A stretch of 64,000 nt of DNA from Sinobacterium caligoides (GCF_003752585.1 NZ_RKHR01000006.1:248001-312000), one strand, 5' to 3'; positions 23,152 to 35,282 are shown, counted from the first letter of the stretch. Translations and numbers: made by a program. Notes: generated by a model from the letters alone, not told the origin.

Positions 23152-24696
23152 ATGCAGCAATTGAATCCTTCTGAAATCAGCGAAATTATTAAATCTCGTA
23201 TCGAGTCTCTCGATGTGAAATCAGAAGCCCAAAATGAGGGCACTATCGTCAGTGTATCTGACGGTATTATTCGTATTCACGGCCTCGCTGACGTGATGTA
23301 CGGAGAAATGATCGAATTCAACGGTGGTGTCTACGGTATGGCACTGAACCTTGAGCGCGACTCTGTCGGTGCAATCGTCCTCGGTGACTACCAGGGACTA
23401 CAGGAAGGTCAGACATGTAAGTGTACTGGTCGTATCTTGGAAGTACCGGTCGGTCCTGAGCTTCAAGGCCGTGTCGTTGACACTCTCGGTGTGGCAATTG
23501 ATGGCAAGGGTCCTGTTGAGACCAAGCAGACTGCACCGGTCGAGAAGATTGCTCCCGGTGTTATCGAGCGTAAGTCGGTCGATCAACCTGTGCAGACGGG
23601 TTACAAGTCGGTTGACTCGATGGTACCCATCGGGCGTGGTCAGCGTGAGCTGATCATCGGTGACCGTCAGACCGGTAAGACCGCGCTGGCGATCGATGCG
23701 ATCATCAACCAGAAAGGTACCGGCATCAAGTGTGTCTACGTTGCCATCGGCCAGAAGCAATCAACCATTGCTAACGTCGTACGCAAGCTAGAAGAACACG
23801 GTGCTATGGAGCACACCATCATCGTCGCCGCCGGCGCTTCTGACCCTGCAGCGATGCAGTATCTGGCACCGTTTGCCGGTTGTGCGATGGGTGAATATTA
23901 CCGCGACCGCGGTGAAGATGCTCTGATCGTCTTTGATGATTTGACTAAGCAGGCTTGGGCCTACCGTCAGATCTCACTGCTTCTTAAGCGTCCACCAGGA
24001 CGTGAAGCTTACCCAGGTGACGTTTTCTATCTACACTCACGTTTGCTAGAGCGCGCCTCGCGTGTCAACGCCGACTACGTAGAGAAGTTCACCAACGGTG
24101 AAGTGAAAGGTAAAACCGGTTCGTTGACCGCTCTACCGATCATCGAAACTCAAGGTGGCGACGTTTCTGCTTTCGTACCGACCAACGTAATCTCGATTAC
24201 CGATGGTCAGATCTTCTTAGAAGAGAACTTGTTCAACGCGGGTATTCGCCCAGCGATGAACGCCGGTATCTCTGTTTCTCGAGTTGGTGGTGCCGCTCAG
24301 ACTAAGATCATCAAGAAGTTGGGCGGTGGTATCCGTCTGGCTCTCGCTCAGTATCGTGAACTGCAGGCCTTTGCCCAGTTCGCCTCCGACCTAGATGACG
24401 CTACCCGCGCTCAGCTAGAGCACGGTACCGCGGTTACTGAACTGATGAAGCAGAAGCAGTACGAGCCACAATCCATCGCTGACATGGGCGTAATTCTTTA
24501 CGCAGCCAACGAAGGTTTCCTTAACGGTTTAGAAGTTGCCAAGATTGGTAGCTTCGAAGCGGCGCTGTTGTCATACATGCGTGCCGAGCACAGCGATCTG
24601 ATGAATGAGATCGATGCGAGCGGTAAATACGATAATGACATCGCGGCCACGTTTAAGTCTGCCATTGAGAAATTCAAGGCGACGCAAACTTGGTAA
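23152..24696 (+). CDS. atpA: ATP synthase F1 subunit alpha
   Basis: Non-catalytic nucleotide-binding F1 subunit, 514 residues. It has Walker [10 protein letters not shown], the [12 protein letters not shown] segment and the alpha-type ending. A 22-bp hairpin with a TTCG loop follows the stop codon before atpG, an unusual element inside the operon. Confidence 0.98.
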   Translation: MQQLNPSEISEIIKSRIESLDVKSEAQNEGTIVSVSDGIIRIHGLADVMYGEMIEFNGGVYGMALNLERDSVGAIVLGDYQGLQEGQTCKCTGRILEVPVGPELQGRVVDTLGVAIDGKGPVETKQTAPVEKIAPGVIERKSVDQPVQTGYKSVDSMVPIGRGQRELIIGDRQTGKTALAIDAIINQKGTGIKCVYVAIGQKQSTIANVVRKLEEHGAMEHTIIVAAGASDPAAMQYLAPFAGCAMGEYYRDRGEDALIVFDDLTKQAWAYRQISLLLKRPPGREAYPGDVFYLHSRLLERASRVNADYVEKFTNGEVKGKTGSLTALPIIETQGGDVSAFVPTNVISITDGQIFLEENLFNAGIRPAMNAGISVSRVGGAAQTKIIKKLGGGIRLALAQYRELQAFAQFASDLDDATRAQLEHGTAVTELMKQKQYEPQSIADMGVILYAANEGFLNGLEVAKIGSFEAALLSYMRAEHSDLMNEIDASGKYDNDIAATFKSAIEKFKATQTW

Positions 24697-24700
24697 TGAC

Positions 24701-24722
24701 AACACACCCTTCGGGGTGTGTT
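24701..24722 (+). other. Perfect hairpin with UUCG loop between atpA and atpG
   Basis: The 9-bp arm AACACACCC (24701-24709), loop TTCG and the exact complementary arm (24714-24722) lie 5 bp after the atpA stop. There is no T tract, so full termination is unlikely. It may be an mRNA stabiliser or a partial terminator that adjusts alpha and gamma output. Confidence 0.7.
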
Positions 24723-24758
24723 ATCTAGCTTCCACTTAAACCAGAAAAGGCAAGCATA

Positions 24759-25619
24759 ATGGCTGGCGCAAAAGAGATACGTACTCAGATAGCGAGCATC
24801 CAGAGCACTCAGAAAATCACCAATGCCATGCAAATGGTTGCGGCGAGTAAGATGAGACGCGCTCAGGAGCGTATGGCAGTAGGTAAGCCATACGCCGCTC
24901 GCATTCGAGCTGTGGTAGGGCATATTGCCAACGCCACACCCGAGTACCAACACACTTTTATGACCGAGCGTGATGTGAAGCGCGTAGGCTACATTATTGT
25001 ATCCTCTGACCGCGGCCTCTGTGGTGGTCTCAACATTAACCTGTTCAAGAAAACGGTTGCTTCGATGAAGACGTTTGCTGAGCAGGACGTTGAGATCGAC
25101 CTCTGCGTCGTGGGTGGCAAGGCACAGAGCTTCTTTAATAGCTACGGCGGTAATGTCGTCGCAGCTGTTAAAGACCTGGGCGATGCGCCTAAGGCTGCCG
25201 ATCTAATCGGTGCTGTAAAAGTGATGTTGGACGCCTTCAGCGAAGGCAAGATTGACAAACTATTTGTGGTTTCTAACAAATTCGTCAACACCATGACCCA
25301 GGACGCTACTGTAGAGCAGTTATTGCCACTACAGGCGGCCGATGAAGCTGATTATAAGCATCACTGGGACTACATTTATGAGCCCGATGCAAAAGAGCTC
25401 CTAGATGGGTTGTTGGTTCGCTATCTTGAATCACAGGTTTACCAGGGCGTTGTAGAGAACCTGGCCTGTGAGCAAGCGGCGCGAATGATTGCGATGAAGG
25501 CTGCGACAGATAACGCAGGTGACCTGATTAACGACCTTCAGTTGGTTTACAACAAGGCTCGTCAGGCTGCAATCACCCAAGAATTGTCAGAAATCGTTAG
25601 TGGTGCGGCGGCTGTATAG
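24759..25619 (+). CDS. atpG: ATP synthase F1 subunit gamma
   Basis: Rotating central shaft of F1, 286 residues. The N-terminal helix [20 protein letters not shown] and the C-terminal helix [32 protein letters not shown] are the conserved coiled-coil strands. [11 protein letters not shown] marks the Rossmann-like middle domain. Confidence 0.97.
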   Translation: MAGAKEIRTQIASIQSTQKITNAMQMVAASKMRRAQERMAVGKPYAARIRAVVGHIANATPEYQHTFMTERDVKRVGYIIVSSDRGLCGGLNINLFKKTVASMKTFAEQDVEIDLCVVGGKAQSFFNSYGGNVVAAVKDLGDAPKAADLIGAVKVMLDAFSEGKIDKLFVVSNKFVNTMTQDATVEQLLPLQAADEADYKHHWDYIYEPDAKELLDGLLVRYLESQVYQGVVENLACEQAARMIAMKAATDNAGDLINDLQLVYNKARQAAITQELSEIVSGAAAV

Positions 25620-25646
25620 GCCCCGCATGACTAGCAATCGACTTGA

Positions 25647-27065
<1,419 letters not shown>

Positions 27066-27096
27066 TTAGAGTCTTTATCCTTAAGGGGCAAAGCTA

Positions 27097-27522
27097 ATGG
27101 CGATGACTATTCACTGCGATATTGTTAGCTCGGAAGAAGAAATCTTTTCCGGACTAGCTGAGATGGTAGTGGCGACGGGTGCGATTGGTGAGTTGGGAGT
27201 AGGCTACGGCCACGCCCCCCTACTCACTAAGCTAACCCCTGGCCCTGTTCGTGTGCGTAAGGCTGACGGTGAGGAAGATGTTTATTACATCTCCGGCGGT
27301 TATCTTGAAGTACAGCCCGGTGTGGTTTCAATCTTGGCCGATACAGCTGTTCGTGCGGGTGACGTCGATGAAGCTGCGGCGCAACAAGCGTTGCAACAGG
27401 CACAGTCTGAAATTGCTAACCAGGCGGGTGATTTCGATTACTCGCGTGCGGCGACTCGATTGGCCGAGGCTGCTGCGCAGTTACGTACCATTGAGCAGAT
27501 CAAGCGTAAGATGGGTAAGTAA
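27097..27522 (+). CDS. atpC: ATP synthase F1 subunit epsilon
   Basis: Regulatory and coupling subunit, 141 residues. An N-terminal beta-sandwich with [21 protein letters not shown] is followed by a C-terminal two-helix part capable of inhibiting F1. Last gene of the operon, followed by a strong terminator. Confidence 0.96.
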   Translation: MAMTIHCDIVSSEEEIFSGLAEMVVATGAIGELGVGYGHAPLLTKLTPGPVRVRKADGEEDVYYISGGYLEVQPGVVSILADTAVRAGDVDEAAAQQALQQAQSEIANQAGDFDYSRAATRLAEAAAQLRTIEQIKRKMGK

Positions 27523-27544
27523 TACCCAAACCCTGACGCAAACG

Positions 27545-27577
27545 AAAAAAAAGGTGGCTTTAGCCACCTTTTTTTTA
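27545..27577 (+). terminator. Intrinsic terminator of the atp operon
   Basis: An A-tract leads into AAGGTGGCT, a TT loop, AGCCACCTT and a run of T. It lies 23 bp after the atpC stop. Confidence 0.92.
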
Positions 27578-27659
27578 TCAATTTTTTTTTATTCCAAATG
27601 AAACGGTTACACTGTGGCTATATCGTAGTTACAGTCTTTTGATGGATAAGGATCGCACC

Positions 27660-29024
27660 GTGAATCTTCAAATTGTTATCTTGGCTGCCGGCCAGGGCAC
27701 CCGCATGAAATCCACTAAACCTAAGGTGTTGCATCCCGTTGCAGGTAAGCCGATGGTGGGCCACGTGATCGATACCTGTAAGCTGATCGGTGCCAATAAA
27801 ATGGCGGTGGTGATTGGTCACGGTGCCGACCAGGTGCGTCAACAGTTTGCCTCGGAGGTGAGCCTTGAGTGGGTCGAACAGTTGGAGCAGTTGGGTACCG
27901 GTCATGCGGTACAGATGGCAGAGCCTAACCTCGATGATGATGCCGTGGTATTGATCTGCTACGGTGATAGCCCACTGATCGAGGCAGATACTTTTCAGCA
28001 GTTGATCAAAGATGTTAGCGATAATTCGATGGCTCTTTTGACTGTCGAGATGCCAGACCCGACGGGTTATGGACGCATTATTCGCGATGACTCTGCGAAT
28101 GTGATCGCCATTGTCGAACAGAAGGACGCCGACGAACAGCAGCGTCTAGTCTCTGAGGTGAATACCGGGGTAATGGCCGTCGCGGCAAAGCATCTCAAGC
28201 AATGGCTGCCTCAGCTCTCCAATGATAATGCTCAGGGTGAATACTACCTGACTGATGTGATTGCCCTCGCCGCCGAAAACGGTGTGACAGTCATAGCGAG
28301 TCAGCCGGCCTCAGTCGATGAGGTGATGGGGGCTAACAATCGAGTGCAATTGGCAGAGCTCGAGCGTTGCTATCAACGCCAGCAGGTGCAGCGCCTGATG
28401 CTTAATGGGGCGACGCTACTCGATCCCGCACGTGTCGATATCCGTGGTGAATTGGCTACCGGTCGTGATGTGAGTATCGATATAAACTGTGTCTTCGTCG
28501 GCAAGGTAACAATTGGCGATAATGTTGTGATTGAGCCCAACTGTTTTATTAGCGATAGTGAGATCGGTGATAATACGGTGATTAAGGCCAACAGTGTACT
28601 GGAACAGGCGGTGGTCGCAGAGGGCTGCGATATTGGCCCCTTCGCACGTTTGCGCCCTGGTACCGTGCTGGCCAACAAGGCGAAGATCGGCAACTTTGTC
28701 GAGACCAAGAAGGCGATCATTGGTGAGGGCTCCAAGGTCAACCATTTGAGTTATATTGGTGACTGCGAGGTGGGGATAGGTGCTAATATTGGTGCCGGTA
28801 CGATCACCTGCAATTATGACGGTGTGAATAAGTCGAAAACGGAGATAGGTGATGGCGCCTTTATCGGCTCCAACTCTTCGTTGGTAGCACCGGTTAAGGT
28901 GGGAGACGGAGCTACTGTGGGGGCTGGTGCAACGGTGACCAGTGATGTTGCCGCAGGTGAATTGGCGGTGGCGCGTGCCAAGCAGCGAAATATTGCCGGA
29001 TGGAAAAGACCGGTTAAGAAGTGA
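27660..29024 (+). CDS. glmU: Bifunctional GlcNAc-1-P uridylyltransferase / GlcN-1-P acetyltransferase
   Basis: Makes UDP-GlcNAc for peptidoglycan and LPS. The N-terminal pyrophosphorylase has [20 protein letters not shown]. The C-terminal left-handed beta-helix, with hexapeptide repeats, carries the acetyltransferase and has [20 protein letters not shown]. The GTG at 27660, with AAGGA 7 bp upstream, is chosen; an extended frame from 27639 adds seven residues not typical of the family. Length 454, against 456 in E. coli. Cytoplasmic; followed by glmS, which supplies the pathway upstream. Confidence 0.95.
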   Translation: MNLQIVILAAGQGTRMKSTKPKVLHPVAGKPMVGHVIDTCKLIGANKMAVVIGHGADQVRQQFASEVSLEWVEQLEQLGTGHAVQMAEPNLDDDAVVLICYGDSPLIEADTFQQLIKDVSDNSMALLTVEMPDPTGYGRIIRDDSANVIAIVEQKDADEQQRLVSEVNTGVMAVAAKHLKQWLPQLSNDNAQGEYYLTDVIALAAENGVTVIASQPASVDEVMGANNRVQLAELERCYQRQQVQRLMLNGATLLDPARVDIRGELATGRDVSIDINCVFVGKVTIGDNVVIEPNCFISDSEIGDNTVIKANSVLEQAVVAEGCDIGPFARLRPGTVLANKAKIGNFVETKKAIIGEGSKVNHLSYIGDCEVGIGANIGAGTITCNYDGVNKSKTEIGDGAFIGSNSSLVAPVKVGDGATVGAGATVTSDVAAGELAVARAKQRNIAGWKRPVKK

Positions 29025-29082
29025 TTGCTACCTCTGTGTGGCTGTTTGTGATCACGGTTAATTAATTGAGAAGGAATAATCT

Positions 29083-30912
29083 ATGTGCGGCATTGTTGGC
29101 GCAGTAGCGAAACGGGAAGTCAGTGATATTCTTGTCGAGGGTTTACGACGTTTAGAGTATCGAGGCTATGATTCGGCCGGAGTTGCTGTCATTGATGGTG
29201 ACCAGGTTGGCCTCTGTAAACGCTTAGGTAAAGTGGAAGTGTTAGCGAAGGCGCTTGAGCAGTCAGCTCTACCGGGCTGCACCGGTATCGCTCATACCCG
29301 TTGGGCTACTCATGGCCAACCCAGTGAGGAAAACGCCCACCCGCATACCTCGCACGACCGCCTTGCGCTCGTGCACAATGGTATTATCGAGAATCACGAG
29401 AAGTTGCGTCAGCAGCTGCAGGGCATGGGCTACCATTTTAGTTCACAGACGGATTCCGAGACGGTCGTCCATCTGATCGACAGTAAGATGCAATCGGGGC
29501 TCGATCTCTTGGCGGCGGTTAAGTCGGCTATCAAAGAGTTAGAGGGCGCCTTTGGTCTCGCGGTGATTAGCCTCGCCGAGCCAGAAAAGGTGGTTTGTGC
29601 GCGCTCGGGTAGCCCGCTGGTGATAGGGGTAGGTATCGGTGAGAACTTCCTCGCCTCTGATCAGTTGGCGCTGCGTCAGGTGACCGATCGCTTTGTCTAT
29701 CTCGAGGAGGGTGATATCGCCTGTGTGACCGCTGAGGGTTATTTGATCTGGGATGAGAGTGACCAGCCGGTTATTCGTTCCACGCTATCGATCAGCGATA
29801 AGGTCGATGCCGCCGATAAAGGCGAGTATCGTCACTTCATGTTGAAGGAGATCTTCGAGCAGCCGACGGTGATTAGGAATACACTAGCGGGCCGTATTGG
29901 CAAAGATAAGATTCTCGAGCAAGCATTTGGCGCCGAGGCTAAGCTGATCTTAGATAAGACTGAGCACGTGCAGATCGTTGCCTGCGGCACCAGCTATCAC
30001 TCGGGTTTGGTGGCGCGCTATTGGTTGGAAGAGATTGCCGGCATTCCCTGTAGCGTCGAGGTGGCTTCGGAATTCCGTTATCGTAAGTTTGTGGTGCCGA
30101 AGAATAGCCTGTTTGTGACGATCTCTCAGTCGGGAGAGACTGCCGATACTTTGGCGGCACTGCGTCTGGCGAAGACGTTAGGCTATGCCTCATCACTGGC
30201 GATCTGTAATGTTGCGCAGAGTTCACTGGTGCGGGAGTCAGACCTCGCGCTGATGACGGAGGCCGGCACCGAGATTGGCGTCGCATCGACCAAGGCGTTT
30301 ACCACGCAGCTCGTAGCGCTACTGCTGGTTACTATCGCGCTGGGGCGTCGCCACGGCCTGACTGCCAATGCCGAAGCGACGATGGTCGAGGCGTTGCAGC
30401 AGCTGCCTGAGTTAATCGAGCAGACGCTAACTCTAGATGAAACAATTAAGCAGAGTTCAGAGCATTTTGCGGAGAAGAATCACTCGCTATTTCTCGGCCG
30501 TGGCGCTCAGTACCCGGTGGCGATGGAGGGGGCGCTGAAGCTGAAGGAGATCTCCTACATTCACGCCGAAGCCTATCCTGCCGGTGAACTAAAGCATGGC
30601 CCGCTGGCCCTTGTCGATGCGGATATGCCGATCGTGGCTGTGGCGCCAAACAACGAGCTGCTGGAGAAGTTGAAATCTAACCTTGAGGAGGTCGCAGCAC
30701 GCGGTGGTGAGCTGTTTGTTTTTGCCGATGTGGATTCAGGCTTACAGACTGGCCCAGGGATCATCAGCATTCAGGTGCCTTCGGTGCCTGCGGTGATCGA
30801 GCCGATTATTTATACCATTCCATTGCAGCTATTGTCTTATCATGTGGCGGTGTTGAAGGGCACGGATGTCGATCAGCCTCGCAACTTGGCTAAATCGGTT
30901 ACGGTTGAGTAA
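29083..30912 (+). CDS. glmS: Glutamine--fructose-6-phosphate aminotransferase (isomerizing)
   Basis: First committed enzyme of the hexosamine pathway. The 609-residue protein has the catalytic Cys2 in MCGIVGA, the glutaminase domain ([12 protein letters not shown] and HTRWATHG) and two SIS domains (ACGTSYHSG and SQSGETADT), ending in [11 protein letters not shown]. It lies 58 bp after glmU. No glmS ribozyme-like structure is evident, which is usual in Gammaproteobacteria, where small RNAs regulate this gene. Confidence 0.98.
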   Translation: MCGIVGAVAKREVSDILVEGLRRLEYRGYDSAGVAVIDGDQVGLCKRLGKVEVLAKALEQSALPGCTGIAHTRWATHGQPSEENAHPHTSHDRLALVHNGIIENHEKLRQQLQGMGYHFSSQTDSETVVHLIDSKMQSGLDLLAAVKSAIKELEGAFGLAVISLAEPEKVVCARSGSPLVIGVGIGENFLASDQLALRQVTDRFVYLEEGDIACVTAEGYLIWDESDQPVIRSTLSISDKVDAADKGEYRHFMLKEIFEQPTVIRNTLAGRIGKDKILEQAFGAEAKLILDKTEHVQIVACGTSYHSGLVARYWLEEIAGIPCSVEVASEFRYRKFVVPKNSLFVTISQSGETADTLAALRLAKTLGYASSLAICNVAQSSLVRESDLALMTEAGTEIGVASTKAFTTQLVALLLVTIALGRRHGLTANAEATMVEALQQLPELIEQTLTLDETIKQSSEHFAEKNHSLFLGRGAQYPVAMEGALKLKEISYIHAEAYPAGELKHGPLALVDADMPIVAVAPNNELLEKLKSNLEEVAARGGELFVFADVDSGLQTGPGIISIQVPSVPAVIEPIIYTIPLQLLSYHVAVLKGTDVDQPRNLAKSVTVE

Positions 30913-30924
30913 TATGGCAACCAT

Positions 30925-30970
30925 GCTTGGACGTATCGGGAAGTGTTTTTGCACTCTCGAGCGGCCAAGC
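30925..30970 (+). other. Imperfect hairpin downstream of glmS
   Basis: GCTTGG (30925-30930) pairs with CCAAGC (30965-30970), with an inner AGTG/CACT stem around a TTTTTG loop. There is no T tail, so it is at best a weak 3' end structure for the glmU-glmS transcript. The rest of 30971-31247 holds no recognisable element. Confidence 0.4.
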
Positions 30971-31247
30971 AGCGATTAAGATACCCCCTCCCCGTTAATT
31001 CTTAATTAGCCTTTTAAAAATACCTACATCTAAGCTCGTTAAGGTGGTGCTTGAAAGCCTGCTATTTAGCTCGTAGCACAGGCTTAAATTAATGACGCCG
31101 ATTGCTATTTTTTTGACCGCTGGATACGCTGGATAGAATGTGAAATAAACAAGGAACTCGCCCTTGCTGGGCGTTACATGCAGCCATATCGGTTATATTA
31201 GCAGTGAGTCCCCCCCTTGGTTAGTACTGGAACATGAGTGCAGACTA

Positions 31248-32654
31248 TTGAAACTGTCGAATAAGTTAAAATATAGATTGCTCGTGAAGATGCTGCTAAT
31301 CAATGCCGTCATCGTTTTGTTGATGTTTTTGCTGAGTCGCTGGAGTATCGGCAGCGGTTTCTTAGACTATGTGAATAAGTCTGAGCAGCAGCGGATGACG
31401 ACGCTGGTGGACAATTTATCGGATTACTATCAGCAACATGGTAGTTTTTCGGCGCTGGCGGAGGACGGCGCGTGGCCGCGCTATGTTCATCGGCCAAGGT
31501 TTATCGAGTTAGAGCCACCAACGCCCGTAATAGCATCAAAGCGAGAGCCGACACATCATCGTCGTGAGCGTGGAGCAAAATACCACTTACTAGACCGAGA
31601 TAAGCGACAGATTGCCGGCCCGAGTTATAAAAATATTAAGTCCCTGCTGTTGATTCCGATAGAGGTTGACGAGCAGACTGTGGGCTACCTGGCCTTCAAG
31701 CAACACAAGCAGATAGCTTCGCGCTTAGACCGACTCTTTATCGAGCGACAGACCGCCAACCTAGTGTTGATAGGCGGCTTTTTATTATTATCTGCTGCAC
31801 TATTGGCACTGTTAATCGCCGCCCAGTTGGTACGCCCTCTCAAGCGTATGGCGGTGGCGACTCAAGCGATGGCTGCCGGCGACTACCAGGTGCGTATTGC
31901 GGCCGATAGCAGCGAGGAGATTGCGGCCTTAGCCATGGATATTAATAATCTGGCTACCTCGCTAGAGCAAAACAGAGAGGCGCGGCAACACTGGATTGCG
32001 GATATAGCTCACGAGCTGCGGACTCCGTTGGCGGTGGTGACCGGTGAAATCGAGGCGATGATAGACGGTGTGCGACCGAGCTCTCGCCAGGGCCTCGAGT
32101 CGTTGAAGCAAGAGGTCTGGCAACTAACCCGCCTCGTCAATGATCTGCGTGAGCTAGCCAACTCCGATCGAGGAGCCCTGGAGTACCACAAGTTACCGAT
32201 GACAGTCGCGGAGGTGGTGCAGCAGGTCTGTGACAGTGCCCGTGGTGAGCTCGAGGAGCGTGCTATTAATCTGCGACTTGAGTTGTCATCGTCACAGCAG
32301 ATCTGGGCTGACGAGGCACGGATGCGGCAGCTGTTTAGTAACTTGATGCAGAATACCTTGCGTTATACCGATGCACCGGGAAAGCTGTGGATAAAGCTTT
32401 ATCAACAGGATGATCGACTGGTGATTGAGTGGCAGGACTCCAGTCCCGGGGTGAGTGATGAGGAGCTACCGAGGTTGACGGAAAGGCTCTATCGGGTGGA
32501 GCAATCGAGGTCACGGGTCGAGGGCGGTAGCGGCCTAGGCCTGTCGATTGTCGCCAACATTTGTGCGGCCCATGAGGGGCGGTTGAGTGTACAGCACTCT
32601 CCGCTCGGAGGTATCGCGTGGCGATTCAGTTTTAAGCTTATCGATGAACAGTAA
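31248..32654 (+). CDS. Sensor histidine kinase, BaeS-like
   Basis: Membrane sensor kinase. A first transmembrane helix (LLINAVIVLLMFLLS) is followed by a periplasmic sensor region and a second helix (LVLIGGFLLLSAALLALLI). A HAMP domain follows, then HisKA with the phospho-acceptor His in ADIAHELRTPLAV, and an ATPase domain with N-box NLMQNTLRYTD and GGSGLGLSIV. The start is uncertain: TTG at 31248 puts the first helix near residue 15, while the frame stays open up to 31164 and a GTG (31284) and ATG (31290) lie further in. The response regulator follows 17 bp later and a Spy-like gene after it. The order and composition suggest a Bae/Cpx-type envelope stress system; the true signal is unknown. 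Confidence 0.85.
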   Translation: MKLSNKLKYRLLVKMLLINAVIVLLMFLLSRWSIGSGFLDYVNKSEQQRMTTLVDNLSDYYQQHGSFSALAEDGAWPRYVHRPRFIELEPPTPVIASKREPTHHRRERGAKYHLLDRDKRQIAGPSYKNIKSLLLIPIEVDEQTVGYLAFKQHKQIASRLDRLFIERQTANLVLIGGFLLLSAALLALLIAAQLVRPLKRMAVATQAMAAGDYQVRIAADSSEEIAALAMDINNLATSLEQNREARQHWIADIAHELRTPLAVVTGEIEAMIDGVRPSSRQGLESLKQEVWQLTRLVNDLRELANSDRGALEYHKLPMTVAEVVQQVCDSARGELEERAINLRLELSSSQQIWADEARMRQLFSNLMQNTLRYTDAPGKLWIKLYQQDDRLVIEWQDSSPGVSDEELPRLTERLYRVEQSRSRVEGGSGLGLSIVANICAAHEGRLSVQHSPLGGIAWRFSFKLIDEQ

Positions 32655-32671
32655 AAGCAGGTGATAGCCAT

Positions 32672-33346
32672 ATGATGCAGCAACACATTTTAGTCGTTGA
32701 GGACGAACCCAAGCTCGCGGCGCTGTTGCGAGATTACCTACAGGCAAGTGACTTTCAAGTGACGATCGCCGATCGTGGCGATCGCGGGCTGGAGTTATGG
32801 CAGCAGTTGCAGCCGGATCTATTGTTGCTCGACCTGATGTTGCCGGGTATTGATGGTCTTGAGGTCTGTAAAGAGGTTAGAAAGACAGCCAATACGCCGA
32901 TCATTATGGTCACCGCCAGGGTGGAGGAGATCGATCGCCTGCTGGGCCTCGAATTGGGTGCCGACGATTACATCTGTAAGCCGTATAGCCCGAGAGAGGT
33001 AGTGGCACGGGTAAAGGCGGTATTGCGTCGAGGGGGAGCTGAAGAGCCCTCCCCATCGTCACTATTGAGCCTCGATGAGCTGAGTTACAGTGCGCTGCTG
33101 CAGGGCGTGAAGCTGGAGTTGACGGCGGTTGAGTTTCAGTTGCTGAAGCATCTCGCAGATAACCCGGGAAGGATCTATTCGAGAAACCAGCTGATGACCG
33201 GCATTTATACTGATAATCGAGTGGTCTCCGATCGCACTATCGACAGTCACATTAAGAAGCTACGTAAGAAAATTGCCGAGGTTTATGCTGACGGTGAGCT
33301 GATACACTCAGTCTACGGTGTGGGCTATAAGTATGAGGCGGAGTAA
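32672..33346 (+). CDS. OmpR-family response regulator, BaeR-like
   Basis: 224-residue DNA-binding response regulator. The receiver domain has VEDEPKLAALLRDYL, the phospho-acceptor Asp in LLLLDLMLPGIDG and the Lys in ICKPYSPREVVARV. The C-terminal winged helix ends RTIDSHIKKLRKKI and VYGVGYKYE. Two consecutive ATG codons make the exact start uncertain by 3 bp; AGGTGA lies upstream. Partner of the kinase upstream and probable activator of the Spy-like gene downstream. Confidence 0.9.
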   Translation: MMQQHILVVEDEPKLAALLRDYLQASDFQVTIADRGDRGLELWQQLQPDLLLLDLMLPGIDGLEVCKEVRKTANTPIIMVTARVEEIDRLLGLELGADDYICKPYSPREVVARVKAVLRRGGAEEPSPSSLLSLDELSYSALLQGVKLELTAVEFQLLKHLADNPGRIYSRNQLMTGIYTDNRVVSDRTIDSHIKKLRKKIAEVYADGELIHSVYGVGYKYEAE

Positions 33347-33360
33347 AAAGTGCACACTTT
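33347..33360. promoter_or_regulatory. Dyad in the spacer before the Spy-like gene
   Basis: AAAGTG and CACTTT, separated by CA, form a 14-bp symmetrical site immediately after the response-regulator stop and 72 bp before the Spy-like ATG. It is a candidate operator; no clear sigma-70 promoter was recognised next to it. Confidence 0.35.
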
Positions 33361-33432
33361 CACGATTGCTGCATAATGTTTGCAAGATTACTCGGGATAC
33401 TCTACTCATCCACTAATTGATGAGGTCTCACA

Positions 33433-33981
33433 ATGAAGAAAACACTCACAGCACTATTGATGACGGCCGTTGTTGCCACCCCTATTTTCGCCGTAGCCGG
33501 CACCTCGGCCGATGGCGCCAAACATCACGGCTTGATGCACAAGCTTGAATTGAACGAGCAGCAAAAAAAGCAGATGAAAGAGGTGATGAAGGACAACCGT
33601 GAGTCCAAGCAGCGCTATATGAAGCTACAGCAGCAAGAGACAGTGAAGAAGTTGCAGGGCTTCTTATCGCCTGAGCAGGTCGCGCAGGTTGAGCAGAGGA
33701 TGGAACAGCGTCGTCAGCACCATCAGAAGCAGGAAAAAAGCCAGCATCATCGTGGCGAGCGCTTCAAAGCACTCAACCTAACCGCGGAGCAACAGGTGCA
33801 GGTGAAGAAGCTGATGAAAGAGAACCGCGCGGAGCGACAGCAGGCGATGAAGCTACAGCGTGCTGAGCATGAGGCGAAGTTTGCTAAATTGCTCACCGCG
33901 GAGCAGATGGAAACATTCAAAGCACAAGAGACAAAACGTGCACAACACCGCCACGATAAGGCAGCGAAACACGGTAGCTAA
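33433..33981 (+). CDS. Spy/CpxP-like periplasmic LTxxQ protein
   Basis: 182-residue secreted protein with a cleavable signal peptide (MKKTLTALLMTAVVATPIFAVA). The rest is highly charged, helical and rich in Lys, Gln, Glu and His. It carries two repeats beginning LELNEQQKKQMKEVMK and LNLTAEQQVQVKKLMK, the LTxxQ motif of Spy, CpxP and ZraP. Members are ATP-independent chaperones or metal-responsive periplasmic proteins; the His-rich C-terminal half would suit metal binding, which is inference. Placed directly behind a BaeSR-like pair, it is probably its main output. A terminator follows. Confidence 0.82.
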   Translation: MKKTLTALLMTAVVATPIFAVAGTSADGAKHHGLMHKLELNEQQKKQMKEVMKDNRESKQRYMKLQQQETVKKLQGFLSPEQVAQVEQRMEQRRQHHQKQEKSQHHRGERFKALNLTAEQQVQVKKLMKENRAERQQAMKLQRAEHEAKFAKLLTAEQMETFKAQETKRAQHRHDKAAKHGS

Positions 33982-34005
33982 TTACTCGCCAGAGAGATAA
34001 AGCAG

Positions 34006-34035
34006 CCCCGTTAATCATTTGGTTAACGGGGTTTT
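34006..34035 (+). terminator. Intrinsic terminator after the Spy-like gene
   Basis: CCCCGTTAA (34006-34014) pairs with TTAACGGGG (34023-34031) and is followed by TTTT. It ends the two-component/Spy unit. Confidence 0.82.
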
Positions 34036-34176
34036 GTCGTTTAGGGAGGGCTTTATCCGTCTACATCGCCTCTTTTGGCGACTACGCTCGGTCGTACGCT
34101 GGGTACACTGAGTGTTCATTTATTTATGCGTCCGTCGCCCCCTTCTCGGCCGCTACTCAGTGTTGGATGAAATACC

Positions 34177-35187
34177 ATGCGTGTCTACGGCAGTTTGATT
34201 GATGATCTACGAGCAGTGCCTGAAACAATCGCAGACCTTGAGAGCTGTGGCTATACAGGCGCCTTTAGTGCTGAGATTAATAATGACCCGTTCTTGCCGC
34301 TGCTGTTAGCGGCTGAACATAGTCAGACGATAGAGTTGATGACTTCGATTGCGGTTGCCTTTGCCCGCAACCCGATGAGTGTTGCCAATATTGCTCACGA
34401 CCTTAATCAATATAGTAACGGACGCTTTGTGCTGGGACTTGGCTCGCAGATTAAACCGCATATCACCCGACGTATGAGTATGCCGTGGAGTAAACCAGCC
34501 GCAAGGATGCGGGAGTTCATCGAGGCTATGCGGGCTATTTGGGCTTGTTGGTACGAAGGTGAGCCGCTCAATTACAACGGTGAGTTTTACCAACACACGC
34601 TGATGACACCGATGTTCACCGCCGAGGATAAGCAACAACTCGGTGCTCCACTGGTGAAGCTGGCCGGCGTCGGCCCACTGATGACGCAGGTGGCCGGTGA
34701 GGTGGCAGACGGCCTGATCGCTCATGGTTTCACTACAGCTGAGTACCTGCGGCAAGTGACATTACCCAATGTTGAAAAAGGTTTGGCGACTAGACAGCGT
34801 CAGCGTGACGGCTTCGATATTTGTTGTCCGGTTATGGTTGCTAGCGGTGATACGGAGCAGGCGTTCGAGCAAGCGGTATTACGTGTGCGTAGCCAAATTG
34901 CCTTTTACTGCTCCACACCCGCCTACCGTGGGGTATTAGAGGTACATGATTGGGGAGAGATGCAGCCGCACTTTACTCGCCTCTCTAAGCAGGGTGACTG
35001 GGTCGCGATGACAGAGATGATCGATGATGAAATGTTGAACACTTTCGCGGTGATCTGTGAGCGACCTGATGATATTGCGGCAGAGTTGCAGCGCCGTTAC
35101 GGCGGGCTGATTGATAGTTGGATGTGCACCTATCAGGGGACAAACGCGCAGCAACAGCGAGCTATGATTGATGCGCTAGAGAGTTAG
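34177..35187 (+). CDS. LLM-class oxidoreductase (TIGR03617-like, F420- or flavin-dependent)
   Basis: 336-residue TIM-barrel protein of the luciferase-like monooxygenase superfamily. It has TSIAVAFARNPMSVANIAHDLNQ and GRFVLGLGSQI, typical of the subgroup annotated as F420-dependent. Whether this organism makes F420 cannot be seen here, and FMN is the alternative cofactor. The upstream spacer (34036-34176) contains an ACACT/AGTGT dyad at 34105-34115. It precedes an aldehyde dehydrogenase and a DUF2889 gene on the same strand, suggesting a role in catabolism of an aromatic or terpenoid/steroid-like compound. Confidence 0.78.
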   Translation: MRVYGSLIDDLRAVPETIADLESCGYTGAFSAEINNDPFLPLLLAAEHSQTIELMTSIAVAFARNPMSVANIAHDLNQYSNGRFVLGLGSQIKPHITRRMSMPWSKPAARMREFIEAMRAIWACWYEGEPLNYNGEFYQHTLMTPMFTAEDKQQLGAPLVKLAGVGPLMTQVAGEVADGLIAHGFTTAEYLRQVTLPNVEKGLATRQRQRDGFDICCPVMVASGDTEQAFEQAVLRVRSQIAFYCSTPAYRGVLEVHDWGEMQPHFTRLSKQGDWVAMTEMIDDEMLNTFAVICERPDDIAAELQRRYGGLIDSWMCTYQGTNAQQQRAMIDALES

Positions 35188-35282
35188 TTTAGCTCCTTTT
35201 GTATTGATAAATATAGAAAATTACAACTTATAAACAGTTTTTAAGTATAGCTAATAACAACAAATTATGAGGATAAACCGTC

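Noticed and set aside
27639-27659. Upstream extension of glmU from TTG/ATG
   Set aside because: The GTG at 27660 has the better-spaced AAGGA and the normal GlmU N-terminus.
29025-29082. glmS ribozyme in the glmU-glmS spacer
   Set aside because: The spacer is only 58 bp and shows no ribozyme core; Gammaproteobacteria do not usually have one.
30925-30970. Hairpin after glmS as a standard terminator
   Set aside because: Imperfect stem and no T tract; kept only as a low-confidence structure.
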